Counted from the stretch's first letter, positions 44,043 through 52,795 are shown. The stretch: 64,000 bases of DNA from Lawsonibacter faecis (GCF_014287675.1 NZ_JACOPQ010000008.1:62001-126000); one strand, 5' to 3'. The notes: generated by a model from the sequence alone, not told the origin. Made by a program: numbers and translations.

Positions 44043-44419
44043 TTCACCTCCACAGGCGGCATTGGCTTGTTTTCAGGCCGCCTATATCATTATTCTCCTT
44101 ATCGAAAAACGTCACATGAGCGTGTAAGATAGAGCCATGTGTGACTGGCAGCGCCTGCGGCCGGGGGTTCCGTCTGCATTAAACGCCCAGCACAAGCTGC
44201 TGGACAGGAAAAACTATTCTCCCTTTTAAGTTAATTGTGGCTGGTGCTTAATTCCCTAAATTTGGTGTAAGTTTATCCATTAGGGGACATAAAAAGCGGC
44301 CAGAGGTGGCGTTCCTCTGGCCGCTTCTCTCTTAATGTAGTTTACTTATAGGGTGATAAATCAGCAAGTGCGACTTATACCCAATAAGGCGTAGCTAAAT
44401 CAGCCCAGTAGACTGGAAA
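44043..44419. other. Intergenic region with a terminator
   Basis: No gene. A minus-strand terminator sits at 44291-44326. An imperfect hairpin GTCACATG...CATGTGTGAC occupies about 44109-44143. Nothing else is recognised. Confidence 0.5.
44291..44326 (-). terminator. Terminator of the GNAT gene at 44420
   Basis: A 13-bp stem (AAGCGGCCAGAGG, 44294-44306, with 44314-44326); on the minus strand the stem runs into TTTTTA. Confidence 0.8.
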
Positions 44420-44932
44420 CTATATTTCTGTTTTCAGTAGTGAATACATCTTCATGTCGATAACTTCGCCGTTCTTTACAGCGTTACTTCTTAATGTACC
44501 TTCGTATTGAAACCCTGCTTTTTCAAGCACACGGCAGGAAGCGGCATTGTATGCAAACGGTTCTGCATAAATGCGGATTATATCGCTCTTGTCAAAAACA
44601 TACATGCAGATTTGTCTTACGGCTTCAGTCATAATTCCTTTGCCCCAATATTCTTCTGCAATGTAATATCCCAATTCGGCAGTCTGCCTGTGAATGTTTC
44701 CTTGACGAAAAACACCAATACTACCAATTACTTTTCCGTCTACCGTAATAGCAAATGCAAACGTTTCGTTTTCATCTGCGGAGAGCATAGCAGAAATAAA
44801 ATCCACTCCGTCTTGCTCTGTGTAAGGGTAAGGTAATCCGTCCCGAAGATTATCCTGTATTTTTGTATTGGAAAGAGCCGATGCTACAGCTTTTGCGTCC
44901 GATAACTTCCATTCCCTTATTTTGCAAGTCAT
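44420..44932 (-). CDS. GNAT acetyltransferase, RimJ/RimL type
   Basis: 170 residues if started at the ATG at 44932 (AGGAG about 11 bases upstream; another ATG at 44941 is too close to the site). IREWKLSDAKAVASALSN start, acetyl-CoA site in ELGYYIAEEYWGKGIMTEAVRQI, and ASCRVLEKAGFQYEGTLRSN. AT-rich with codon use unlike the conserved genes around it, which suggests acquisition. Substrate unknown. Confidence 0.88.
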   Translation of the reverse strand: MTCKIREWKLSDAKAVASALSNTKIQDNLRDGLPYPYTEQDGVDFISAMLSADENETFAFAITVDGKVIGSIGVFRQGNIHRQTAELGYYIAEEYWGKGIMTEAVRQICMYVFDKSDIIRIYAEPFAYNAASCRVLEKAGFQYEGTLRSNAVKNGEVIDMKMYSLLKTEI

Positions 44933-45011
44933 TTTACACATATCTCCTCGCTAACTTCCGATTTGTTGAGTTCGCCTTTTCCGCCTAAGACGTTCTTTAC
45001 TAAAAAGAGGG

Positions 45012-45536
45012 TCATGTCGAAATAGTTGCACGGAGCTTTTTCCACTTGCGAATTTTGCTTCTAAAGGTCTTAAAGGGTGCAGCTGTATTGATGTGAACCC
45101 ATTTCCAGATTGGCCAATTAGACGGAGTAGACTGCGCCCACTTTCGTCCTCCCGGCTGAAAAAGCTCGTCAGCAGAAAAACCTTGTAGCCAGTCAATCAA
45201 GCTGGAAACGGCTTCTTTATACAGTTGCTTTAGCTCTGAAAGGCTCTGCGTGTTGTAGGTGGCATAAAAGCCCTCATAAATCGCACCCATTTGGTTCCAC
45301 TTATATCCGGGCGCGGGCGTAATCACTTCTTTCCCGGCCAGTTCATCGCTATCCCAGCCGCGAATGAGACCCATCCATCCAAGCTGATAGGCAATCATCT
45401 CACGGGGCGTTCTGTCCACGCCCTCTAATCTTAAATCAATATCCTTATCCGCTACATCATCAAATTCCACAATAAATAGAGTAGCTGTCTTATTTATTTC
45501 CTCGGCAAGCGCCTCTTTACTTGTGTATTCCTGCAT
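45012..45536 (-). CDS. ClbS/DfsB family four-helix protein
   Basis: 174 residues. MQEYTSKEALAEEINKTATLFIVEFDDV, TPREMIAYQLGWMGLIRGWDSDELAGK and FSADELFQPGGRKWA...WKWVHINTAAPFKTFRSKIRKW are the hallmarks of the ClbS/DfsB family (DinB-like fold). ClbS itself inactivates colibactin; most relatives have no known substrate. Sits between two GNAT genes in the AT-richer stretch. Confidence 0.85.
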   Translation of the reverse strand: MQEYTSKEALAEEINKTATLFIVEFDDVADKDIDLRLEGVDRTPREMIAYQLGWMGLIRGWDSDELAGKEVITPAPGYKWNQMGAIYEGFYATYNTQSLSELKQLYKEAVSSLIDWLQGFSADELFQPGGRKWAQSTPSNWPIWKWVHINTAAPFKTFRSKIRKWKKLRATIST

Positions 45537-45655
45537 GATACACCTCCATTTTTTCTTTAATTATACCAATATAATATGACAACTGCTTGTCAGCTTTTAG
45601 ACGGAATATCCGCCAAGTGCGTAACTTACCAAATAAGACGTACTGGAACTAGAAT

Positions 45656-46213
45656 CTATGAAACCGCATAGGTAAATACATTCAAATCTACAATTTCTTT
45701 ACCGCCCCAGTGCTTCTCTTGAACAGTATCGGGATCTTTTATAAAACCATTTTTTATCAGTACTTTTTCAGAAAATACATTTTCAGGCATGACAAATGCT
45801 TTCAACTTTTGAACGCCCAAATCATTACAGAGGTAATCCATTATAAGCCTTACTGTATCAGTCGCAATCCCTCTGTGCCAATACGATTCGTTTATGCGGT
45901 AGCCAATCGTTATTTGGTTCATTCTTTTTTTATAATCAAACAGCTCTGCAAGTCCTATGAGCTTATCAGGTTCATCGCACAGATAAATACCTGCAATAAT
46001 CAGTTTCTTTTTATCGAAATCTCTCCCGCCGAGGTTTCTAATTGCAGCTAGCAAACTTCCCTTGCTTTTTCTATACAGGAATGGAGGTACATATTGATAG
46101 ACGTTAGGATTGTTCGTAATTTCCATAAGGTCGTCCACGTCACCTTCAACCATTTTCCTGATGATAATATGGTCATTTCTTAGGTATGGAAATGTTTCAA
46201 ACAGCTCTGCCAT
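45656..46213 (-). CDS. GNAT acetyltransferase
   Basis: 185 residues from the ATG at 46213 (AGGCGGTG upstream). LRNDHIIIRKMVEGDVDDLMEITNN, then TIGYRINESYWHRGIATDTVRLIMDYL for acetyl-CoA binding and VFSEKVLIKNGFIKDPDTVQEKHWGGKEIVDLNVF. AT-rich. It is probably another RimJ/RimL-like enzyme; substrate unknown. Confidence 0.87.
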   Translation of the reverse strand: MAELFETFPYLRNDHIIIRKMVEGDVDDLMEITNNPNVYQYVPPFLYRKSKGSLLAAIRNLGGRDFDKKKLIIAGIYLCDEPDKLIGLAELFDYKKRMNQITIGYRINESYWHRGIATDTVRLIMDYLCNDLGVQKLKAFVMPENVFSEKVLIKNGFIKDPDTVQEKHWGGKEIVDLNVFTYAVS

Positions 46214-46908
46214 TGTATCACCGCCTTCGTTCGTCTTATCCGCCAAAGGCGGCACTCAATTTTTATTGTATAATACCATAGCGGCTTGTTACTCGCAACG
46301 CCGTCTGGTGAAATCGACGGAGTTTTTTACATACACACTTATCTACAACAGGGACTGTATTTATTCGATGATTATTCCAGACACATTTAGCTTGAACAGG
46401 GAGAAACTATTTAAACTGAAACTGCTTTATGATGCCTGCCGCCATGAAAGTAATCTCATATTGAGCGGGTTGAGTATCCAGCTCGTGTCCTATGCCGTCT
46501 ACGCTGGCCGCATCAAAAAGAAAAACCTGCATATACATGAACGCCCAAAATATTTTGCTTCCCCATGAATCTATACAAGCTCTAAACAGAAAAAATTGCC
46601 TCTCGGTAAATGTGTACTCATCGTTGAGCATCAGGCGGTCTTGCTTCCAGTTTAATGATGTCAATTTCTTTCTCCTGACAGGGCGCAGAAATCTGAGAAG
46701 AAATCAAAAAATGCCCCCCTCCGTCAGAAAATTTAGAGAAAGTATTGATACATGTTAGAGAATCATCTAAAATATGAACTACCATGATTCGGCCCAGGAT
46801 CCAGGGTCCCTTTTGGAGCTTGCAGCGCGGTTGCTCCGCGGTAAGGTTATCGCTGCTTAAAGCACCCACAGCCGTCGGATGACGGTAATTATAAGAGGAG
46901 GAAAAAAT
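46214..46908. other. Poorly coding stretch between the GNAT and the stalk-domain gene
   Basis: Apart from the weak gene at 46407-46664 I see nothing with a credible start and frame. The plus-strand reading through 46110-46568 is antisense to better candidates. The stretch from 46665 to 46908 presumably holds the promoter of the gene at 46909. Confidence 0.4.
46407..46664 (-). CDS. Weak candidate: hypothetical 85-residue protein
   Basis: Starts with TTG at 46664, 7 bases after AGGAGA; an internal ATG at 46631 is also possible. The product (MTSLNWKQDRLMLNDEYTFT...) contains aromatic stretches (FFLFRACIDSWGSKIFWAFMYMQVFLF) and a C-terminal HELDTQPAQYEITFMAAGIIK. No family recognised. It may be a real short gene or the end of a degraded one. 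Confidence 0.35.
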   Translation of the reverse strand: MTSLNWKQDRLMLNDEYTFTERQFFLFRACIDSWGSKIFWAFMYMQVFLFDAASVDGIGHELDTQPAQYEITFMAAGIIKQFQFK

Positions 46909-47694
46909 ATGAAGCAATGGAAGGGGTTCATAACCGGTATCCTGGTTACTCTCCTGGTCCTCGGATTGGGCGGGGCTGCTTTTGCCGCAGTCGCTCAGAA
47001 GCAAGCTACGCTTGATTACAACGACATCAAAATCACACTGAACGGCAGCGCAGTCACCCCCACTGACGCCAACGGGGCCGCCGTGGAGCCCTTCGCCATT
47101 GACGGCACCACCTATCTGCCCGTTCGCGCCGTCGCAAACGCGCTCGGCCTTGGTGTCGAATGGGACGGCGCCACAAAGACCGTTAAGCTCACCAGCGAAG
47201 GAGCCGCCGCTCCAGCCGCGCCCTCTATTCCCGGAGCGTACAGCCGCACGAACCCCGCCCCGATTGGGACGGCGCAGAGCGTCAGCCTTGAATCCTATTC
47301 TTACGGCAAGTACAGTGTGACTGCGGTCATAGAGGAATCTATCCGGGGCGATGCTGCCTGGAAAAAGATTCAGGCTGCCAACCAGTTCAACAGCCCCGCC
47401 CCGGAAGGGCAGGAATATGTACTCGTAAAACTCAAGGTCACCCTTGATTCCTCTGAACAGGATAAAGCTGTAAGCTTTTCCGACTTTAGTTTTGTGCCAT
47501 ACAGCTCTACCAGTGCCGAATATAAAGATGTTGTTGTCGTTTCCCCGGACCCTGGTTTCGGTGGCTCCGTATACGCAGGCGGAACACTTGAAGGATATGC
47601 AGTCTATTGCGTAGACAAGACCGACACGGCCCCTAAGCTAGTGCTTGGCGCCGGATATGACGGTTCGGGCGGTATTTGGTTCTCTATGGTATAA
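46909..47694 (+). CDS. Secreted protein with a copper-amine-oxidase-N-like stalk domain
   Basis: 261 residues from the ATG at 46909, 8 bases after AGAGGAGG. Signal peptide (MKQWKGFITGILVTLLVLGLGGAAFAAVA), then NDIKITLNGSAVTPTDANG...FAIDGTTYLPVRAVANALGLGVEWDGATKTVKL, which is the stalk domain common in Clostridia exported proteins, then a C-terminal part with YSVTAVIEESIRG and GQEYVLVKLKVTLDSSEQ, similar to DUF4352-type immunoglobulin-like domains. Role unknown; extracellular. Confidence 0.82.
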   Translation: MKQWKGFITGILVTLLVLGLGGAAFAAVAQKQATLDYNDIKITLNGSAVTPTDANGAAVEPFAIDGTTYLPVRAVANALGLGVEWDGATKTVKLTSEGAAAPAAPSIPGAYSRTNPAPIGTAQSVSLESYSYGKYSVTAVIEESIRGDAAWKKIQAANQFNSPAPEGQEYVLVKLKVTLDSSEQDKAVSFSDFSFVPYSSTSAEYKDVVVVSPDPGFGGSVYAGGTLEGYAVYCVDKTDTAPKLVLGAGYDGSGGIWFSMV

Positions 47695-47763
47695 TTATGA
47701 AGCAGTCTTGTGATGCCGCACCCAAACCGCCGGAGGGCGGAAAACAAGAGGAGAGGGTCTGAA

Positions 47764-48435
47764 ATGAAAAGAAAAGTAATCTCTGCAATGCTATCCCTGG
47801 CGATAGTCGTGTCACTCGCCGCCTGCTCCAACGGTGAAGCTCCCAGTTCGCCAACGCCGGCCGATTCTACACCTGCAAGCCCTGCACCGACAGCTACCAC
47901 GCCGGTAGAGCCCGCCCCAACCAACAGCGCGCCCGCAGAAACGCCCAGTGGCGGAGTAGAGGTGGACGAAGGTCTGCTGTCGGTAGAAATTACCCTTCCC
48001 GCCTCTCTCTTCGAGGGAACGGACATGACCGCCTTTGACCCGGATAATTACGCGCAGGAGCAGGGCTTTGCCGCAGCTGTACTCAACGATGACGGGTCCG
48101 TTACAGTTAAAATGAGCAAGGCGAAACACAGCGAGCTTTTAGCCGAGATGTCAAAGCAGTATGATGAATCCTTTGCCGCCATGGTAGAGGCAGAAGACAG
48201 CCCATATATTAAGTCCATTACCCATACAGACGACTTCAGCGCCATCACAGCTCAGGTAGACCGCACGGCCTATGAAGCCGAGGTCATCAACCTTACGCCA
48301 TTTGTATTGGGTATGTCCGGAATGATGTACCAAGCCTTTACCGCCGGCACCCCCCGGGTCGAGGTAATCATCGAAGACGCCGACACTGGTGATATCGTGA
48401 CCTCCTATGTTTTCCCCGATGATATGAATGGATAA
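47764..48435 (+). CDS. Putative lipoprotein
   Basis: 223 residues from the ATG at 47764 (GGAGAGGG upstream). Lipoprotein signal with LAAC at about 18-21, Pro/Thr/Ala-rich linker of ~45 residues, then a soluble domain (LLSVEITLPASLFEGTDMTAFDPDNYAQEQGF...VTVKMSKAKHSELLAEMSKQYD) that I do not recognise but have the impression recurs in Oscillospiraceae lipoproteins. Follows the stalk-domain gene by 69 bases; possibly one unit. Confidence 0.78.
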   Translation: MKRKVISAMLSLAIVVSLAACSNGEAPSSPTPADSTPASPAPTATTPVEPAPTNSAPAETPSGGVEVDEGLLSVEITLPASLFEGTDMTAFDPDNYAQEQGFAAAVLNDDGSVTVKMSKAKHSELLAEMSKQYDESFAAMVEAEDSPYIKSITHTDDFSAITAQVDRTAYEAEVINLTPFVLGMSGMMYQAFTAGTPRVEVIIEDADTGDIVTSYVFPDDMNG

Positions 48436-48610
48436 ATAAAAACCCGCCCCCAGGTCCAGCACACCTGAGCGCGGCAGTAGCCAAGGCCCCCGAATCATCA
48501 AGGCGCCTCTATGCCCTTTGATTGTAATCGGCAGGGCATGGAACTGTAATAGGAGAAGGGGTGATGCCGCCCAAAGGCGGCGAAACCCAAAAAAGAAGCC
48601 GGTGCATCAC

Positions 48611-48700
48611 CCGCCGCAAGTGCGGCGTCCCAAGCATTTTTGCCTTCGGCAAAGATCTTGATGCCGGGCGGATTCACTCCGCCCGAGCAGATAAAATAAA
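48611..48700 (+). repeat. Direct repeat copy A
   Basis: From CCGCCGCAAGTGCGGCG through AAGCATTTTTGC and GATGCCGGGCGGATTCACTCC to AGATAAAATAAA; recurs at 48785-48872 with few differences. Confidence 0.8.
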
Positions 48701-48710
48701 CCCGGTATCC

Positions 48711-48748
48711 AAAAAAATGACCACACCTTTCGGTGTGGTCATTTTTTT
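48711..48748. terminator. Bidirectional terminator
   Basis: A 17-bp stem (A7 TGACCACACC at 48711-48727 with 48732-48748), TTTC loop, T7 on the right and A7 on the left. Confidence 0.85.
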
Positions 48749-48784
48749 GACAAGGAGAGTCAAACCCGAAGTCGGAGAAAAAAT

Positions 48785-48872
48785 CCGCCGCGAGTGCGGC
48801 GTGTCAAGCATTTTTGCATAGCAAAAATTTTGATGCCGGGCGGATTTATTCCGCCCGAGCAGATAAAATAAA
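48785..48872 (+). repeat. Direct repeat copy B
   Basis: Counterpart of 48611-48700; the two copies flank the bidirectional terminator. Confidence 0.8.
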
Positions 48873-48905
48873 TAGGGTGGAGCCGCCCAAAGGCGGCGGA
48901 ACCCC

Positions 48906-48950
48906 AAAAAGAAGGACAGGAAAGATAAAATCTTTCCTGTCCTTCTTTTT
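48906..48950 (-). terminator. Terminator of tRNA-Leu
   Basis: A perfect 20-bp stem (48906-48925 with 48931-48950), loop TAAAA; on the minus strand the stem ends in CTTTTT. The hairpin begins at the last base of the tRNA. Confidence 0.85.
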
Positions 48951-49036
48951 GGTGCGGATGGCGGGACTCGAACCCGCACGTCCAATTGGACACTAGCACC
49001 TCAAGCTAGCCAGTCTACCAGTTCCAGCACATCCGC
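48950..49036 (-). tRNA. tRNA-Leu, anticodon GAG
   Basis: 87 nt on the minus strand including an encoded CCA. Acceptor stem GCGGATG / CATCCGC, D arm with GGTAGAC, anticodon stem-loop CTAGC TTGAGGT GCTAG giving GAG, a long variable arm (GTCCAATTGGAC) as expected for leucine, and the T arm GCGGG TTCGAGT CCCGC. Reads CUC and CUU codons. Confidence 0.97.
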
Positions 49037-49214
49037 AAAAGTGCGGCCTAACGAAAGACCGCTTGATTATTATAGCGGGACAGGCCGCATTTGTCAACTG
49101 GATTTTTCGCTTTTTTCCCACCGGTTCCAAAATTGTCATTTGGGCCCCCTCTGCCTTGTATCTGTCCCGCTTTTTTTGTATAATAGGTGGCAACAAAGGG
49201 GCTGGAGGCGCGTC

Positions 49215-49667
49215 ATGCTGGACATCACCAAAATCGGCACATACCGGGAGAACAACCGCCTGGAGGCCAAGCTGGCCACCGGCGGCCTGCCCGAGAGCCT
49301 CTGGGAGACCTATTCCGCCTTTGCCAACACCTATGGAGGCGTCATTTTGCTGGGGGTGGAGGAGCTGCCGGACAAATCTCTGCGGATTCAGGGTCTGCTG
49401 GACGCGGAGGAGATGGCCGCCCGGCTGCGCACCATGCTGGACGACCCGAGCGTCGCCAGCGAAAACCTGCTCTCGCCCGGCCAGCTCCGGGTTGTGGACA
49501 CGGATTCGGGGCGGATTATCGTCATGGAGGTGCCCCGGGCAGACCAGCGCCTGCGCCCGGTCTATGTGGGCGGCGGGCTCTACACCGGCTCCTACCGCCG
49601 CTGCGGCGACGGCGATTACCGCCTCACCCGCGCCGAGGTGGACGCCATGCTGGCCGCGCGCCGTTAG
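49215..49667 (+). CDS. Stand-alone AlbA_2 (Schlafen-type) domain protein
   Basis: 150 residues from the ATG at 49215 (GGAGGCG upstream). RENNRLEAKLATGGLPESLWETYSAFANTYGGVILLGVEE is the start of the AlbA_2 nucleic-acid-binding domain, and IIVMEVPRADQRLRPVYVGGGLYTGSYRRCGDGDYRLTRAEVDAML completes it. In most proteins this domain is followed by ~250 further residues; here it ends after the domain. Likely a regulator. Confidence 0.85.
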   Translation: MLDITKIGTYRENNRLEAKLATGGLPESLWETYSAFANTYGGVILLGVEELPDKSLRIQGLLDAEEMAARLRTMLDDPSVASENLLSPGQLRVVDTDSGRIIVMEVPRADQRLRPVYVGGGLYTGSYRRCGDGDYRLTRAEVDAMLAARR

Positions 49668-49742
49668 GCCGCGCCAAAATAAAGCGGGCCTCGGACGGAG
49701 AGGCAGACAGTACACAATTAAAAACGGAGGAGGAACCGGCGT

Positions 49743-50205
49743 ATGGATCATTTTTTTTGAAGCGCTGGCAAGCGGGGAGAGACATCAGGCCCTGCCCGAA
49801 GAGTATGACTATTTTGGAAAGCTGATTGGCAGCTGGAACATCGACTATGTCGACAGCCGCGATTCCCGCGTGCTGAAAGGCGAGTGGCATTTTTCACGGG
49901 TTCTGGAGGGGATGGCGGTACAGGATGTGATTGTTCTGCCCGGATTTGAATACGGGACCACCCTGCGCGTCTACAACCCGGGCACCCACACCTGGGACAT
50001 CGCCTACTGTTACACAGGACGCATTATGCGGTTTGAGGCGAGAAAGCAGGGCGACATCATCGTCCTTACGGGTGTTGAGGACGAGAGGAGAAAATGGGTC
50101 TTCGCCAAGATCGAGGACGATTATTTTCACTGGCAGGATGTCACTGTAACAGACGACGGGGAATGGGAGGTCCGCTTTGACCTGCACGCCCGGCGCATGG
50201 GATAA
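49743..50205 (+). pseudogene. Frameshifted gene for a DUF1579-like lipocalin-fold protein
   Basis: A good start (GGAGGAGG, 9 bases, ATG at 49743) reads MDHFF and then stops, because eight T at 49751-49758 put it one base out of frame. With seven T it would continue into EALASGERHQALPEEYDYFGKLIGSWNIDYVD and on to 50205 without interruption (about 153 residues). The downstream frame GSWNIDYVD...HTWDIAYCYTGRIMRFEARKQGDIIVLTG resembles DUF1579-like proteins. Either a true mutation, a phase-variable tract, transcriptional slippage, or a sequencing error in the homopolymer. Confidence 0.75.
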
Positions 50206-50321
50206 GGACTTTTCCGCCTGCCCGGTCTGTGCAGGCGGTATGCTCTGAAGCGCCTGCTTTTCCGGGCGGCAGGCGGTGGAATTTTTGCTGCCCCCGCCCC
50301 CGGACACGAATGAGAAGCGAC

Positions 50322-50388
50322 CCAGGTATGGCAGTGGAACCGTTAAAAACGCGTTTTTAACGGTTCCACTGCCATACCTGGTTTTTTT
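50322..50388 (+). terminator. 60-bp perfect palindrome followed by T7
   Basis: Two 30-base arms (50322-50351 and 50352-50381) are exact reverse complements with no loop, then TTTTTTT at 50382-50388. It functions as a terminator in form, though it is unusually long. Confidence 0.8.
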
Positions 50389-50439
50389 GTCTATGAGCTC
50401 ATCCAGGGCGCTCCTGCATTCTTTTGTATTTCGCAATGT

Positions 50440-50966
50440 CAATGCAGCTTCAACCTGGAGCGTGTGGCGGAGTCCATCTCCTCCATCATCTATCCCCGGG
50501 CCACGGAGAAGGGGGATCGGCTCCACCATGCCCCTGGCGGGCCTCACCGATACCGTACTGGCGGGCGACTCCCTGCGGCTGAGTCAGGTGCTGCGGAATC
50601 TGCTGTCCAACGCCCTCAAATTCACCCCCTCCGGCGGCTCTATCCGGCTGGAGATCCGCCAGCTTTAGAAGAAGAACGGCCGGGTGCGCCTGCGCTTCAC
50701 GCTCATCGGCATGAGCGGGGAGATGTGTGGAGGCGGTGCTGGCTTCCCACACAACCGGCGAGGATTACGACGTGTGCCTCGTCGACTGGAAGATGCCGGA
50801 CATGGACGGCATTGAGGTAACCCGCAGGGTCAAGGAGTACGTGGGGCCGGACGCCACCATCGCGGCCATGACGGCCGACGCCGTCCACGAGGACGTGGTC
50901 AGGGCCGGCGAAGCCGGTATGAACGTCCACCTGGCCAAGCCCATTGACCCCGAACATCTGTTTTAG
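50440..50966 (+). pseudogene. Decayed hybrid histidine kinase / response regulator
   Basis: Pieces of one original protein in different frames: FNLERVAESISSIIYPRATEKGD, then SLRLSQVLRNLLSNALKFTPSGGSIRLEI (the N box of a kinase ATPase domain), a stop at 50666, RVRLRFTLIGMSGEM (G1 box with an internal loss), and finally a receiver domain DYDVCLVDWKMPDMDGIEVTRRV...IAAMTADAVHEDVVRAGEAGMNVHLAKPIDPEHLF ending at 50966. The kinase has lost the H box, the rest of the ATPase domain and the start of the receiver. Confidence 0.9.
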
Positions 50967-51380
50967 ATGATAGAGACATCCGTCGCCGGAGCAGCGCCAG
51001 CAGCCTGCGCCGGTTGAAAACACGGCCTGCCGCCAAAAAAAGCTGCGGGTCGTCCGTACACGCATTATAGTTAAAATTCGGCTTTTGTTCATCTCAGATT
51101 TGCATAGAGCGTCACAACACGGGAATTGTGTCCCAAGAAAGCAGGCGTCCTCCGGTCCTCGCTCCGTTTGAAAAAGCCTCCGGCCGCGGCGCCCGGCGTC
51201 GGACAGACCGCGCCCTCCCCCGCTACAATATGATTGTTGTGGATGAGGCTCGCTTTAACTGTTTTACTAATTTTTTGGTCCTTTATATAATAAACGCATC
51301 GGTTACAGACGATTTTATGTATGTGATGACCGAAAAAACAAAGCAGTTTGCGGATGGACCGAAAAGGAGGGGTCTCAGCT
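50967..51380. other. Intergenic region with the hydantoinase operon promoter
   Basis: No gene. A CACAA...TTGTG-type inverted repeat lies near 51114-51130. The only clear signal is the promoter at 51263-51291. Confidence 0.5.
51263..51291 (+). promoter_or_regulatory. Probable promoter of the amidohydrolase operon
   Basis: TTTACT at 51263-51268, a 17-base spacer, and TATAAT at 51286-51291, about 90 bases before the first gene. Confidence 0.6.
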
Positions 51381-52748
51381 ATGAGCGTAGATCTATTGCT
51401 GAAAAACGGAATCATTGTAACGCCTTCAAAATCCTTCAGAGGAAACATTGCGGTGAAAGACGGCAGGATAGCCGGTATCGGCGGCGAGGAATTTTCCGTG
51501 GAGGCGGACGAGGTCGCCGATCTGGGCGGCAAGCATATCCTGCCCGGCGTAATCGATCCCCATGTCCATATCGGCTGGCCGAGCTGGGATTGGGAGGAGG
51601 ACTGCATCTGTACCACCAGAACGGCTGCCGTTGGCGGCGTCACCACGGTGATTCACTTCCTGAATGAGCCGCTGCCGCTCCATGAGGAGCTCTCCATCGG
51701 CATTGAGCGTTTTGAGCGCAATGCCTATGTGGACGGCTCCTTCCACGAGGGCATTTTCACCCAGGGACAAATTGATGAGATCCCGGATATGGTGGAGACC
51801 CGGGGCGTGAATACCTTTAAATTTTATCTGCCCTATAAGGGCGCCGAGGCCGTGCCGCCTCTTGTCGGGATCGACGACGGAATTATTTACGCGGGTTTTA
51901 AGGAGATCGGTAAGCTGAAAGAGAAGGCGCGCGCGCTCATCCACGCGGAAAACATCGAAATCTTTTATAAAATCAAGGAGCAGATGCAGGCGAGCGGCGA
52001 AGACGCCTCGGCCTACTGGACGGATACCAGGCCAAACTGGGTCGAGGTGGAGAGCATCCGCAAGGTTGTCGCCTTCGCCAAGGGGACCGGCTGTCCCCTG
52101 TATCTGGTACATCTCACCACAAAGGAGGCGAAGGAGGAAATCCTGCGGGCCCGGGCCGAGGGCGTGGACGTGATCGGCGAGACCTGCCCCCAGTACCTGG
52201 TTCTCAACGTGGAGAATACGGACCGGGTAAAGAGCAAAGTCAATCCCCCCCTGCGGCACAGGGAGGATAACGAGGCCATGTGGCAGGCGATTCAGGAGGG
52301 CGTGATTACCTGTATCGGCACGGACCACGCCAGCGTGGCCCTGAAGGATAAGCAGGATTTCTGGGATGGCATCGTGGGCTTCGCCGGCCTGGAGACCACC
52401 CTGCCCGTGCTCCTGAGCGAGGGCGTCAACAAGGGGCGTATTTCCATTGAAAAGGTGGCCGAGATTACCAGTTACAATGTGGCGAAAACCTTTGGCCTGT
52501 ACCCCCAGAAGGGCAGCATCGAGGTGGGGGCCGACGCTGATTTCGCAGTGGTGGACCTGGAAATGGAGAAGGCGTACTCCGTCAGGGAATCCCCCAATAT
52601 TACCGACTACTCCCCCTATGACGGCATGGTCTTCAAGGGCTGGCCGATCCAGACCTACCTCCGGGGCAGGCTGATCTTCGACCACGGCACGATTTTAGGC
52701 GAAAAGGGAGCCGGTAAATTCATTCCCCGGTTTTCCGCTCAAAAATAG
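51381..52748 (+). CDS. Dihydropyrimidinase/hydantoinase-type cyclic amidohydrolase
   Basis: 455 residues from the ATG at 51381 with AAGGAGG upstream. TIM-barrel amidohydrolase: metal-binding DPHVHIG, carbamylated-lysine candidate in FKFYLPYKG, histidines in LIHAENIEI and LVHLTTKEA, and the catalytic Asp in CIGTDHASV; the end GSIEVGADADFAVVD is typical. The family opens cyclic diamides (hydantoins, dihydropyrimidines, allantoin). First gene of an apparent catabolic operon. The exact ring substrate is not visible from the sequence. Confidence 0.9.
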   Translation: MSVDLLLKNGIIVTPSKSFRGNIAVKDGRIAGIGGEEFSVEADEVADLGGKHILPGVIDPHVHIGWPSWDWEEDCICTTRTAAVGGVTTVIHFLNEPLPLHEELSIGIERFERNAYVDGSFHEGIFTQGQIDEIPDMVETRGVNTFKFYLPYKGAEAVPPLVGIDDGIIYAGFKEIGKLKEKARALIHAENIEIFYKIKEQMQASGEDASAYWTDTRPNWVEVESIRKVVAFAKGTGCPLYLVHLTTKEAKEEILRARAEGVDVIGETCPQYLVLNVENTDRVKSKVNPPLRHREDNEAMWQAIQEGVITCIGTDHASVALKDKQDFWDGIVGFAGLETTLPVLLSEGVNKGRISIEKVAEITSYNVAKTFGLYPQKGSIEVGADADFAVVDLEMEKAYSVRESPNITDYSPYDGMVFKGWPIQTYLRGRLIFDHGTILGEKGAGKFIPRFSAQK

Positions 52749-52795
52749 CGGCCGGGCTCTCATGGGCGGATATAAATATGATAGGAGGAAGAAAC

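Larger units (their letters stand above)
48436..48949. other. Repeat-rich intergenic region before tRNA-Leu
   Basis: No gene. Contains two ~89-bp direct repeats, copies of GCCGCCCAAAGGCGGC at 48566 and 48883, a bidirectional terminator and the tRNA terminator. Confidence 0.7.

Noticed and set aside
50967..51262. A riboswitch upstream of the amidohydrolase operon
   Set aside because: The region is before the probable promoter and shows no conserved aptamer pattern I could recognise.
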